64,000 nt of DNA, from the NCBI RefSeq assembly GCF_026210795.1, contig NC_089429.1:4650001-4714000 (forward strand), written 5' to 3'. Source of the DNA: Rhizophagus irregularis. Its lineage: Eukaryota; Glomeromycota; Glomeromycetes; Glomerales; Glomeraceae. Of the stretch, positions 48,212 to 58,280 are shown piece after piece. Numbering within the stretch: position 1 is the stretch's first letter; every line of letters begins with the position of its first letter. The position numbers and the translations under genes were made by a program. The notes under the pieces were generated by a model. That model saw nothing but the letters and a program-made list of their open reading frames with translations, did no database searches and was not told the origin of the DNA.

Positions 48212-50631
48212 CTATCTTAAAATATTACAATTTCGCTTATTATGACCCATATCACCACAATTTCCACATTTATATTGTTTACTATTTACTGAAGTCGTAG
48301 TCTTTTCTTTTTCATGGCTTGCTTTAATTCGTTTTGTACCCTTCGGGCATCCTTTAGACCTGGTTTGTTTATTAGGATTATTGAGAATAAAAGGAAAATT
48401 TTCCTTATCAGATTCATCATCTTTTGTATCTTCTAATTCGATATTTTCATTTTGTTCTTCATCTTGTTCTTCATCAACATCTTTTAAGTAATTCTCCAAA
48501 ATATGTATTATACGTATATCCCTTTTACTAACAGCTTTCATAGTAGCTTTATGTGATAAGCCAGCAATTTTACCATATAATTGTATGTCTGTAAGTTGTT
48601 CATGCCGAGTAATAAATTCTTGTGATGTTTTGCAAATTGCAGTTAAAAATGGAACATTATGTTGAGAAATAAGAGGTGTAATCTCATTTTCAAATTTGCT
48701 AGCAACTAAAAATTGCTCTTTACTAGGATCTTTATCTCTATAATACCATTGTGAAGGAATAAGTCTTAAATGGAATCTTGCTGCAGGACTACGAAGCATT
48801 ATTTGAAAATAATGCCTGCAAATAATTCCTCGATTAATAAGAGATAGACAAGAGCAATAATGAGATCCATTTATTAATAAGATAATAAAATGTTTCTCAA
48901 CAAGTTTGTTTTCAACATTTACAGCCCACATAGATGAAATTTGATCTTTATTAATGTTGGAAATCATACATGCTGCAGTTATTTGACGAGCATCAGATAC
49001 ATCTTCCAAATATTGACCTAATAAGAGATCATACTGCAAACACATGTAATAGCAATGTTAAATCAAGTAAAATACAAACATAATAAGTATACAATTATTA
49101 TTGTAATATATACTTTATCAAATTCATCAATTACTTCTTGGGTAACTTGTACAGCATTATAAAAAACACACTGACGAATTTCATCTCTTTGAAGTTCTAA
49201 TATGGCAGGAGGCAAATATTCTTCAAGTTTTTGGTTAATAGAAGTAAACATGAACGCAGCAGTGGAAATCTGAGTAGGCATACAGGGAATAGCAGCTTTC
49301 CATAACACAAGTTGATATTTTTTGTTTTCTGCCATTTGTCTTCTCTCTATTACATCCCCAAGTTCACATAAAGAAATATTAGAGTTAAAAATATAACTTT
49401 TAATCCATGCATTAATGCTTTCTACAGGAGAAGATGCATGGAGTCCTGCAGTAAATTGGTGACATGTCCAAGGATGAGCCCATGATTCTTTAGTATTATA
49501 AAGAGTATTTATCAAATATTGCTGTATTTCAGGATATTGAGTAATTAATTTTCTCCATTCTGATTCAAAGGAAAGTGTGTTTAGTGTATTACGTACAGCA
49601 TGAAATTTTGTAAAAAACTCTTGAAATTTATTTCCAATTAGTTTTTGAACCTTTTTAATCAAATTTTGGCTAATATGAAAAGTGCAATGCATCGGGTATG
49701 TGGTAGGAAATGTAGACCTAATCGCAGCATATACAGCTGGATCTGCATCTGTCATTATTACTTGTGGATACACATTATTTGTTGCTAAATTGAGTTGTTC
49801 AAATGACCATTCATGTGATTCTTTTGTTTCATCAATTAATAATGCTTGTGCAACAAGTCTTACATTCCGATTTTCATCAAGAATAATAAATAAACTTAAA
49901 GCCATCTCATACCTATTGGTTTTACAAGTTACATCTTGTACCACAATATCTGAATACCGATACCATAATTCTAACTGAGATGGCGTCATCCAGAATAAAT
50001 GTGTAAGAGTATTATTATTATCAAATTTGATCGCAACCTTCCACATTGGATTATTTTGTGATAATTCAAGTAATTTCGTATACAATTTAGCTGCATCATT
50101 ACTATCATCTTTATTTTGTGGACGAAAATGTTGAATTGCTTTATACAAATCATTATCATAAATTATTTGTCCTGGGAACTTTGCTTCAAGATATTGTCTT
50201 TGTGTAGCAGCTCCCATTCTGCATTTAATAGTAAGAAATTCAATCTCCTTCATAATTTCAGGAGGTATGTATTTGTTATCTCCAAATTGAATGATATTAG
50301 GATTAAGATTATGTGAATGGATATCATGAAGTGTTGTAATATAAACATATTTAAAAGGATTTTTAGAGGTAGGTTCTGATAAATTAATATGCCAAGCACA
50401 GCCTAGACGTTTTGTTGTTGTCTCTTTATTGGATTTTGTAACATAATTACCATGATGTTCACATTGTGCAGTACGTCTACGAAAAGTTCCATCAGATTTT
50501 TTCTCAACACGACTATATATGATATTAAACCCTTGCTGCTTTGCCCGACTTTCAATAGTTTCAAATGCTTGCTTCCAAGTGGTGAAAGCCTTTCCTTGAT
50601 ACAAAACTGGTTCAGAGTTTTCTTGTTGCAT
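48212..50631 (-). CDS. Mutator-like (MULE) transposase with SWIM and CCHC zinc fingers
   Basis: ATG at 50631 (MQQENSEP; the frame is open further upstream without ATG). Exon 1 is 49114-50631, an 80-bp intron with GTATAT...TTGCAG borders lies at 49034-49113, and exon 2 is 48212-49033, giving about 779 aa in phase. N-terminal FLYWCH/FAR1-like part about residues 10-90. The MULE DDE domain has D in VVQDVTCKTNRY, D in IMTDADPAVYAAI and E in SPVESINAWIK. The SWIM finger in exon 2 is CSCLSLINRGIICRHYF. An acidic linker and a terminal zinc knuckle CGNCGDMGHNKRNC follow. The enzyme cuts and joins element ends at 9-11 bp staggered targets (family knowledge). No stop or frameshift seen, so it could be active or recently active. 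Flanked by the inverted repeat arrays; the right one is interrupted by the Maverick-like element. Confidence 0.9.
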
Positions 50632-51119
50632 TGTAGTAAACAAAGGTATAAGGTGTGTAAAAAGCAAAAAAAAATAAAGGGACGTACAAAAAAATTAGGT
50701 AAACAAATAGTAACTTTTGTGTTACAATCACAATTCATATATTTACTAGCCAATAAAATTAAGCATTGTCCGCACACTAATATTTTCGTTTATTCAGAAC
50801 TAAAACCAAGTTAATGACATTTATAAAAGCAATAACATATACTATTAGTCCTATCAACACTTTACCGAAAATGAAAAGTCTTTTTTTAACAAGATTTAAA
50901 ATTAAAATTAAGCTTCTGCAATAAAAGAAGTCTTTTAATATAATATTTACCAACTCTCTATCAAAATAAAAAGACAATACCATCAAGAAAGTAAGAAAAG
51001 TAAGGATTAATCATTAATTATTAGACCTTTTCTATATAAGAATTTTATGTGTATGTAATTAATTACTTTATTAAAAAAATTGTTAAGCATCCTGGTTCCT
51101 AATTTATATACTTTAATCA
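50632..51119. other. 5' flank of the MULE transposase
   Basis: No gene; presumably promoter of the transposase and internal edge of the right repeat array. Confidence 0.4.
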
Positions 51120-51590
51120 TTTCCAAAGGCTGTTTCATACACCATTAGCCCATATAACACCTACCGAAGTAAAAAATAACAAAGGTACCAAAAAAATGGA
51201 GAAAAAAGGATTTATACCATTTATCCTGGTAGAGCGTTAGAATTTTTCCGCCAAACAATTTCTACTAGTCCTTTATTACCTGGTATGTTTCGTCCGACGG
51301 TATCAGCTTTAAAGTTTGGCTTTAACAACGTGAAAACCCCTAAAAAAGAAAAAAAACTCATTAATATTATCATTTATAATAGGTTATTACATACACCATT
51401 AGCCCATATAACACCTACCGAAGTGAAAGGTAACAAAGGTACCTTAGAAATGGGATCAGTTTTAAAGTTTGGCTTTAACAACGTGAAAAAAACCTAAAAA
51501 AAGAAAAAAAAACTCATTAATATTATCATTTATAATAGGTTATTACATACACCATTAGCCCATATAACACCTACCGAAGTGAAAGGTAAC
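51120..51590. repeat. MULE right subterminal repeat array, cut at 51590
   Basis: Reverse-complement copies of the left-array units: ATATAACACCTACCG recurs at about 51155, 51406 and 51563. The last unit stops abruptly after GAAAGGTAAC at 51590, whereas the previous unit continues AAAGGTACC. This is the insertion point of the next element. Confidence 0.85.
51585..51590. other. Predicted 6-bp target site GGTAAC of the Maverick-like element
   Basis: The six bases before the first element base. Mavericks make 6-bp duplications, so the same GGTAAC followed by AAAGGTACC is expected after the right end beyond 64000. Confidence 0.5.
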
Positions 51591-51606
51591 AGTCGTCGGG
51601 CTGGAT

Positions 51607-51724
51607 GTGGGAGGTGCAAGCACCACCCACCTCTGGGTCTAACGACCCGTCGCAGTACCTATTTGGACCTTGCAGGTCCCAGGAATCCCCATATATACTA
51701 CCACCATGGCCACAGTGGCCATGG
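51607..51724. repeat. Four consecutive hairpins at the element's left tip
   Basis: GTGGGAGGTGC-AA-GCACCACCCAC-type at 51607-51630 (one mismatch), GGGTC-TAAC-GACCC at 51635-51648, GGACCT-TGC-AGGTCC at 51665-51679, and CCATGGCCAC with its inverted copy at 51704-51724. No such density of perfect hairpins is seen elsewhere in the window. Confidence 0.85.
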
Positions 51725-51779
51725 CTGGTCACACTACTTTCCAACTCCTTTTTTTTATCCATTTTTTCTTATACATAAA

Positions 51780-52057
51780 ACTACTATGACCACTATGACC
51801 ACTATGACCAGACTACTAAAAAGTGGATAAAAACGCGAATAAAGCCAAAATCAGACAGAATATCCGGTCATAGTACTGGCCACAGTTCGAAAAACTTATG
51901 ATAATACTATGGCCACCTTAGTTAGCCCCTCAGGCTCCAAAACCCGATTTAAGCTATGACCACCCTTTATCTACATACCTGGGACACCGAACTATGCCAC
52001 TGAACTATGACCGCCGAACTATGACCGCCGAACTATGACCACCGAACTATGGCCACT
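51780..52057. repeat. Subterminal CTATGRCCAC repeats
   Basis: TATGACCAC occurs three times in a row near 51784-51813, then scattered near 51910-51965. At 51986-52057 there are five copies of a 15-bp unit ACCGAACTATGACCG-like. Variants include TATGGCCAC, also present in the 51704 hairpin. Likely protein-binding repeats of the terminus (inference). Confidence 0.7.
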
Positions 52058-52079
52058 TTCCCCGTCAGAAAAAATAAGT

Positions 52080-52086
52080 AATTGAA
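52080..52086 (+). promoter_or_regulatory. AATTGAA promoter-type motif before F-box gene 1
   Basis: AATTGAAC 27-34 bp before the ATG at 52114, followed by GGGTATACCATA. First of the series described at 52736. Confidence 0.55.
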
Positions 52087-52113
52087 CAATGGGTATACCA
52101 TAAGTAATATACA

Positions 52114-52551
52114 ATGATGAACTTACACGCAGCCACTTATCTTGCCAAAAACCTCGGACTTGATCTTGTAGACATCTATGGAATCCGTAAATGGATCCAA
52201 ATGCGGGCATCGCCCCTCAACGACCCGGATATAGTAGCAGAAATAGTCAGAAACCTTCCGGCCAAAGAATTTGGAAAGCACCTCAAAATAAACAGACTCT
52301 GGTACAATTGTTGTAAAGCCGAGTTGTGGAAGCGATATGAGAAAGCCGAGGAGGCATACGACAGGGCAGTAGAAAAGAAGGAAAAAGCGGGGGATGCTCT
52401 TGGTCAATCATTTGAGGAAGAGGGTATTGGAAATCGTGAACTTCATGAGCTTAATTGGAAGGAGTATCAAAAGGCTTATAAAGAGTTAACGGACGCTAGA
52501 AAAGAGCAAATAATGGTAAGGTGGGCTCTTGAGCGGTGTGGATTTCACTAG
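52114..52551 (+). CDS. Element F-box protein 1, 145 aa
   Basis: ATG at 52114, with a second ATG immediately after. Residues about 34-72 form an F-box-like segment: LNDPDIVAEIVRNLPAKEFG, then LKINRLWYNCCKAELWKRYE. The rest is one long charged helix (about 75-135: EKAEEAYDRAVEKKEKAG and on), likely coiled coil. It is very small compared with host F-box proteins and has no LRR or WD40 part. First gene of the element, with its own AATTGAA motif 30 bp upstream. By family knowledge an F-box binds Skp1, so this may hook the element to the host SCF ubiquitin ligase; that role is inference. Its more balanced codon use is unlike the host F-box gene at 29314. Confidence 0.65.
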   Translation: MMNLHAATYLAKNLGLDLVDIYGIRKWIQMRASPLNDPDIVAEIVRNLPAKEFGKHLKINRLWYNCCKAELWKRYEKAEEAYDRAVEKKEKAGDALGQSFEEEGIGNRELHELNWKEYQKAYKELTDARKEQIMVRWALERCGFH

Positions 52552-52735
52552 ATATACGTGGATTGAAAAGGGGGAAGGGAAGATTTAGAGCAGTCGTAAA
52601 GGTTCGTGGTTTATAGTTTTTTTTTACCCCTAAAAGATAACCAGATATAACCGGAGGACCGCAGAACCGCAGGACCACAGGACTACAGGAGGGTAACCTG
52701 GTAGGAGTGCAGATCTTTGGAAAAAAATATTCGGC
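52552..52735. other. Short intergenic stretch with GGACCRCAGR repeats
   Basis: Around 52650-52692 the pattern accGCAGGACCaCAGGAC is repeated four times with a period of about 9-10 bp. No gene. Confidence 0.5.
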
Positions 52736-52742
52736 AATTGAA
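52736..52742 (+). promoter_or_regulatory. AATTGAA(GA) motif before the helicase gene
   Basis: CAATTGAAGATTAGGTAACTATA about 45-51 bp before the ATG at 52787 has been shortened here to its core AATTGAAGA. The same core precedes most plus-strand genes of the element and resembles the AAAATTGA early-promoter box of mimiviruses (established for that family). Confidence 0.6.
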
Positions 52743-52786
52743 GATTAGGTAACTATAAATTAGTACTCGATTTGATAGAACAAAAA

Positions 52787-55215
52787 ATGGCCGCTCAAGT
52801 TCCAGCAATCTTTAACCCCAACAACCGTTTCTTCTACGATGACCTTCTTAAAAAGTGTATAGGTACACACACAAAAGAAAGCATCAATTCAGCAATCTCA
52901 GCTTCTGTGGCTTTCATCACCACGAAGTCCGGCATGTGGATCAGAAAAAGAAGGCTTATAATGGAAGCATATACTTCGAGTTTGCTGCAGATCTCAAGGG
53001 AATTTCTACTAAGCACAAGGTAAGTATTCGGTCAGATGCAGGAGAAGATGATGGTATGACCACATCCATCAAGTTAAAGGACCTTCTTATCCAAGCCTCA
53101 GTCACAAAGATCTGTTATACAGATGTTAATTTCATGCCTTATCCCCCAAATGCACCAAAGTATAATCCTGAATTCTTCAATCTCTTTCTAGGTTTCAGGG
53201 CTCAACCCGCTGAGCACATCAAACTGAACCTAGTTAATCCAATCATTCGACATGTTCATGAGGTATGGTGTGCAGAGGACAAGCAGTTAACCACGTACAT
53301 CCTCAACTGGCTTGCATTTCTGGTTCAAAATCCTGACAAAAAACCCGGTACAGCAATTATTATGCGCAGTCCCCCCAGATGTGGTAAGAATATCTTAACC
53401 GATTTTATCGGAGAACGTATTCTCGGCCGTGAAAACTTCCTCTCCACTACGCGTCTTGAAGATGTAATGGGAAGGTTCAATGCGGCTGTTCGTGCCAAAA
53501 AACTCATTATCCTCAATGAATGTGATATGACAGGCAAGGAATGGCATGGAGCAAATAATTGACTCAAGAGTTTAATCACTGAGCCTTACATCTCTATCGA
53601 GGAAAAAGGAATAGATGTGAAGGTTATTGATGACTTTGCTGGCTACATGATCCTGAGTAATCATGCTATGCCAATTCGCATAGAAATGGGAGATGAAAGA
53701 TTTGTAGCTCTTAACGTCTCAGCCAAATATAAGGGTAATCGAGAATACTTCAGTTCTCTAGTAAAAGTATTAGAAAATCCAGATACAGCCAGTTCCTTCA
53801 TGTCCTATCTACTTAGCCGAGACTTAACTAGCTTCAATCCCCGATCTATTCCTGATACTCAAATGAAACAGGAGCTAATTGAAGCAAGTATTCCAAATCC
53901 CCAGCGTTTCATACAATATTACCTTGAAATGATGTGGCCCGACAATTGTGATACACTTGAAATTCCTTGTACAAATTTCTATAGCACTTACCAGAATTGG
54001 TGCAGTGAGAAGGGCGAAAACAAAACACTTAGTGATAATAAGTTTGGTATGGAGATTAAGCAATTTATTCCTAAAACTCGCCCAAGACGTTCAGGTGCTA
54101 GAATAAACTATTACATACTAGATAAAGCAAAAATTGCGAAGAATTTTAGTAGAGTAATCCAGGAGACACAAGACATACAGGAAGCACAGGTAGATCAAGA
54201 GGAAGTAGAGCCAGTTGTTGAGAAACCTGCTAAGGAAAAACCCGCTTCTGTCGAGAAGAAGCCTACTGAAGAGAAACCAGTTTCCAAAAAGACTCCACCA
54301 CCAGTACCACTTAAGCCCGATTGCTTGAAGGTAAAACCCGCACCTGTCATCAATGAGGATCCTATTCCTGAGGAATCTCCAGCTCCTATAGAGTCAGATA
54401 CTGATGAACCTATAGATAGCTTCTCGGACTGTTATCTATCTGATGAGGAACCTGATCAAGAAAATGAGCCGCCTGCTGAGGAACCTGCATTTAAAGCTGA
54501 TGATGACTATGACGTTTTAGATGACTTGCTATCTGACTCAGATTTTACAACTGTGAACCCAGCTCCTGAACAACAACCCGAGTCTCTCGCAGAATCTTCT
54601 GCATCTGTCACTAAGCCTGACCCAGAACCGGCTCCTGAAGAGCAACCTATCCCAGAACCCGACACAGAACTAGAAGTTGACTGGGACCCTGAACCAAAGG
54701 AAGGTACTCGAGCACACTGGGCTTGGCATGAAAGGCACCGATGGGATTATAAGCCATGGGTCAAGAATTCAAAGGACCAGGTCTTCAATGATCTTTACAA
54801 TACAGGTAAGGATTTATGGGCTAAGTACCAAAACGCGTCAGACGAGTATGACTGGGAAATACTCGCGTTTGAAGTAGAGGAATGTCCCACAACACGTATT
54901 GAAGACGAGTACCAGTACTACCTTAGGGAAGTAGTAGACCGCTTCAAGGACTGGATCGAATATAATGGATACTTATCTAAAACACCTAGCCGTAAAGAGC
55001 TTGCAGATTTAATAAGAGCATATAAGGAGGATCATGATGCCGAGATTATCCCTACTACCTCCGGTTATGAAACTATGAAGATGAATAAGGGTAAGGCACG
55101 AGAAATCCCAGAGGAGTGTCCAAAGACCGAGATGGAACGCCAGTGGGAGGCCGCTAATGGATTTGTAGACGAGCTGGATATTGATGAGGCCTGTGATATG
55201 ATTGACTCCTTTTAA
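52787..55215 (+). pseudogene. D5-like superfamily 3 helicase with long acidic C-terminus (frameshift and in-frame TGA)
   Basis: ATG at 52787 (MAAQVPAIFNPNNRFFY). After SGMW the protein continues in another frame (KAYNGSIYFEFAADLKG), so there is a one-base shift in the A-rich stretch 52943-52952. The helicase core follows: ILNWLAFLVQNPDKKPG, Walker A-type RSPPRCGKNILTDFIG (53371-53418), Walker B-type KKLIILNECDMTGKEW (53500-53545), then NN-TGA-LKSLITEPY: a stop at 53560-53562 where relatives have NxRLK. The frame then stays open to 55215. This core matches the D5/DUF5906 viral helicases that unwind DNA during viral replication. I see no N-terminal primase domain. Residues after about 54160 are a Pro/Glu/Asp-rich linker, then a Trp-rich acidic C-terminal domain of about 170 aa of unknown role. 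Two lesions make this copy non-functional unless recoded. AATTGAA motif upstream; polymerase next. Confidence 0.8.
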
Positions 55216-55270
55216 TAAGATAAGCGCCTCTTAGTTATCTTATATTTTTTATATAAAAAACCTATATTAC

Positions 55271-55277
55271 AATTGAA
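55271..55277 (+). promoter_or_regulatory. AATTGAA motif before the polymerase gene
   Basis: ACAATTGAATACAATTC, core 22-28 bp before ATG 55299, preceded by a TATA-rich tract (55240-55265). Confidence 0.55.
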
Positions 55278-55298
55278 TACAATTCATAGTTATATCAA

Positions 55299-57181
55299 AT
55301 GGCCTATTCAAAAATTGCACGCGCTTTACCTACAAGACCAGATATCAAAGAACTACAGTATTCAGGCGCAAGATTTTCTAGAGGAGCTATTGCCAGACTT
55401 GGACAGCAACTCCAATCCCGGTATCCGACACATAAATTTCAGATTCTGCTCCCCTATGAAAACTGGAAACCCGGTGGATGGACATCAGGAAACCAACCAG
55501 CCAGCCTCTTCTCACTCTTGGACCACTATGATGAAGCACAACTACCAGATGATGCAGATCCTGATTACTTTGAACGATTCATAATTTATGTGAGAGATGC
55601 TCCACCGGTTGCAGGGGGATGCAATGGAGAGCTAAATGATTGCCTGTATGAATGCCTGAAGCATATCTATGGTATATTCTCTAAAATACCCAAGACTATA
55701 AAAAAGCCTGAATATATCAAAAAGGCATTAGGTCTCAATCGTGATGCTCCAGTTCCAGTCTCATATATGGATAAGATTGAACAACTTGCAGGAAGCCTTG
55801 CACTTAATATTGTAGGGGATTCCACTCGAATTTCCAAGAGCAAATCTGACAGACGTGCAACCCTCATCCTATCTGAAGGCCACTACTCTCTTGCACTGAA
55901 TCCCGGAAGACTTCACCCTAGTAAATTAGATAGAAAACAAAAGTCTCCCTTTGTTTATCGTGAAGATGGGGTTAATAATGTAGTAACAATATACAATGGT
56001 AAGACAGTTAAGTCTCTTACAGTTGGACAGTTTCAGAAAGGTAAGAACTCTGATAGTTACTCCTTCATCCCTATCGAGAAGAATTGTAAAACTGGAATAT
56101 ATGAAACACTTGAGGAAACATACCAGAGGATCCATGAAGAGCGGGATTCCTTCCTACAGGCTACAAAGAAGTTCGGTCTAGGAATCGACTTATCTTACCA
56201 CAACTGGTCATACAAGAGAACTGCACTCTGGCTTTTTGAACGGTTTAGTGTAGGGGTTCCAGCCAATGATCCTCTTGACCCAGTCGAAGCAGAGTGGATA
56301 AGTGATGCAATGATGGGAGGTCTTATCTGGGCAGACAATGAATGGAAGGGCTATGGAAGGCAATACGACGTGACAAGTTTGTATCCAAGTATTCAGCAAT
56401 CAAATGCAAACTTTCCAATCCGACAAGGTAAGTTTCAAATACTCAAAGACTTTGTAGACCATAGAGGTTATGCCTTGTATGGATTATTTCGTGCCAGCTC
56501 CCAGAGAGCGCCCCAAAGGGCAAGGTAAGTGGTAATGACATTCTCTTCCGACAGAATAAGAGGGGAGTCTATACATTCATTGACTTACAACGAGCAAAGA
56601 AACTTGGTCTCGATATACAGTTAATCCAGGATGGAAAGCCAAATGCCTTGATATATGACAGAGAAGCAAGAATTCCTGGGACTGTAATATTTGGTGAGTA
56701 TGTCCACTTTCTCTTCAATATAAAGAACCAGGGTGGCGTGGCCGGTCGTGTTGCAAAGAGAGTTCTCAATACACTATGGGGAGCACTCTGCCAGAGGAAA
56801 CGCAATTACAAGACACTCACCACAGATCAAACAGATCCATTCAAGTTTCCAGAAGGCCACACACTTGACTCCATCGTACCAGTAGGATCTGACCAGTGGC
56901 GATTCCAGTTCACAAACCCAGGTAGTCCCTTCAAGGGTGAGTATCCTAGGATCGCTCCATTCTTATTAGCACATGGACGGAAGACGACTTCAGAGTTATT
57001 AGAACCATATAAGGATAAAGTACGACGCATCCATACAGATGGATTTATTCTAGAGGAACAGCCGAGTAGTCCTACACTTATCACTTGTCCAGAAAATGCA
57101 TCCAAAGCATTGAAAGCTCTCAAGTTTGAAACCGCAGGATACTGCCATGTGAAAAATGCAAACAAGGTTATCTGGACATGA
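55299..57181 (+). pseudogene. Family B DNA polymerase (protein-primed type), one frameshift
   Basis: ATG at 55299. Palm motifs in the right order: motif A YDVTSLYPS (about 56365), motif B AKRVLNTLWGALCQRKR (about 56752), motif C RRIHTDGF (about 57025). Near 56490 the reading frame shifts by one base (GLFR, then CQLPESAPKGK in the next frame), splitting it into 55299-56528 and the part ending at 57181. The rejoined length would be about 627 aa. In motif C the first Asp of DTD is His, while the metal-binding second Asp is kept. I do not see clear Exo motifs. The roughly 340-residue N-terminal part has NDCLYECL and SEGHYSLAL, reminiscent of a Cys/His peptidase such as OTU, which is speculative. 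Maverick polymerases are protein-primed and replicate the linear element. This copy is probably inactive. Confidence 0.85.
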
Positions 57182-57245
57182 TTGCCAAGAATGCGGTTGG
57201 ATTTACAGTAGGTATATATATTTTTTCTTGCTTGAATGTAAAGTC

Positions 57246-57253
57246 AATTTGAA
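57246..57253 (+). promoter_or_regulatory. AATTTGAA(GA) motif before the 57295 gene
   Basis: Variant with one extra T, core ending 41 bp before the ATG. Confidence 0.45.
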
Positions 57254-57294
57254 GATTCCTATTTATTACAAAGTACAAAAAAGTATAAGGAATC

Positions 57295-57765
57295 ATGTCA
57301 ACATATACCGAATTAGCAAGCATTATTAACAGCACTGACAGCATTAGTGATAAAGTTATTTATGATGCATCACACAATCAGTTCACCATTGTCTCTGATG
57401 AAACTGTCCTTAAGATTATCCGTGCATTGAAAGACACTATAGTAGTCGCATTAGTATCTGGGTTTAGCAAAACCAGCTACCTTGTCCAGGATCATGTGAA
57501 GTATATCAAGCGAATCCAGACGGCAAATTCTCCTGTATCATATGTGAAGTTCGTGGCCAGAAAACTCTTCCCAGATAATGCAGCATATACTGCTAAGATA
57601 GCAAAGATTCGTGAATCATACAAGAATAAACAAGCTCTTTTAGACAAACTTGAGGCCCTCTTCGAGTTGTATTATAATGTAACTAAGGACTCATTAACAG
57701 GTTCCCCAAAGCGAGCTGTCACTATGAATGAGGCTGAGAAAACCTTAGCAGAACTTCTTGCATAA
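57295..57765 (+). CDS. Unknown element protein, 156 aa
   Basis: ATG at 57295, intact frame, no relative recognised. It is a compact alpha/beta-looking protein: N-terminal Ser/Thr-rich residues, a hydrophobic strand-like DTIVVALVSGF (about 43-53), a basic middle HVKYIKRIQ and a C-terminal helix pair with KIRESYKNKQALLDKLEALFELYYN. It lies just after the polymerase with its own AATTTGAAGA motif. A small basic protein next to a family B polymerase could be a terminal or DNA-binding protein, but nothing in the sequence proves it. No membrane segment or signal peptide. Confidence 0.7.
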   Translation: MSTYTELASIINSTDSISDKVIYDASHNQFTIVSDETVLKIIRALKDTIVVALVSGFSKTSYLVQDHVKYIKRIQTANSPVSYVKFVARKLFPDNAAYTAKIAKIRESYKNKQALLDKLEALFELYYNVTKDSLTGSPKRAVTMNEAEKTLAELLA

Positions 57766-57822
57766 GTGGCTCCTGTATGAATTTAGTTTATATTTATTAT
57801 CCATTTGTAATGGGCATACAGT

Positions 57823-57829
57823 AATTGAA
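57823..57829 (+). promoter_or_regulatory. AATTGAAGA motif before F-box gene 2
   Basis: GTAATTGAAGATGGCTATAG, core 30-36 bp before ATG 57859. Confidence 0.6.
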
Positions 57830-57858
57830 GATGGCTATAGTATAAGTAACATAACATC

Positions 57859-58275
57859 ATGTTGGACCGATTACCAGTAGAAATAGTCGAACGCATTGTT
57901 GCAAAGATCCCAGATACTGACCTTATTGCAGCGAGTAAAGTAGATAGTGTGTGGTGGCAGGAGGTTCGTCAAGAAGCATATAAGAGATGGAAAAATTATG
58001 CTACTACAATTGGGCATGTCCAAGCTCTTGGAAAGCCGTTTGAAAAAAGGAATATTGACTGGATATCATTTGAAGATGTAAACGACTTCTATAAAAGATG
58101 GATAGACCGCCTCACCGAGGATCAGCTTTATATTATGGAGAAAATGCTTAGGAATGGGATGGTCGTGGACCCCCAAGAGAGGGAAACCATAGAGCATGCA
58201 TTAAGTGAACAAAGATGGGGAGGCGACCCTTGGGGACTGAACTGGGAGTGGAACGAATGGACTCAACAGGAGTAG
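57859..58275 (+). CDS. Element F-box protein 2, 138 aa
   Basis: ATG at 57859. A clear F-box starts at residue 2: LDRLPVEIVERIVAKIPDTD, then LIAASKVDSVWWQEVRQEAY. The remaining 90 residues are Trp-rich and charged (WGGDPWGLNWEWNEW near the end), possibly a compact target-binding part; no LRR, WD40 or Kelch repeats. Intact frame. It is better conserved to the F-box consensus than the 52114 gene, and the two are not obvious copies of each other. F-box proteins are used by plant and poxvirus genes to redirect SCF ligases; a similar role here is inference. It is followed by a small tandem repeat (58281-58437). Confidence 0.8.
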   Translation: MLDRLPVEIVERIVAKIPDTDLIAASKVDSVWWQEVRQEAYKRWKNYATTIGHVQALGKPFEKRNIDWISFEDVNDFYKRWIDRLTEDQLYIMEKMLRNGMVVDPQERETIEHALSEQRWGGDPWGLNWEWNEWTQQE

Positions 58276-58280
58276 CTTAT

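Noticed and set aside
51285-51497. Small frame in the MULE right array (and mirror frames at 47567-48040)
   Set aside because: Part of the subterminal repeats; the frame is disrupted in other units.
53560-53562. Selenocysteine or read-through at the helicase TGA
   Set aside because: Relatives have Arg near this position and the same gene also has a frameshift, so simple decay is more likely.
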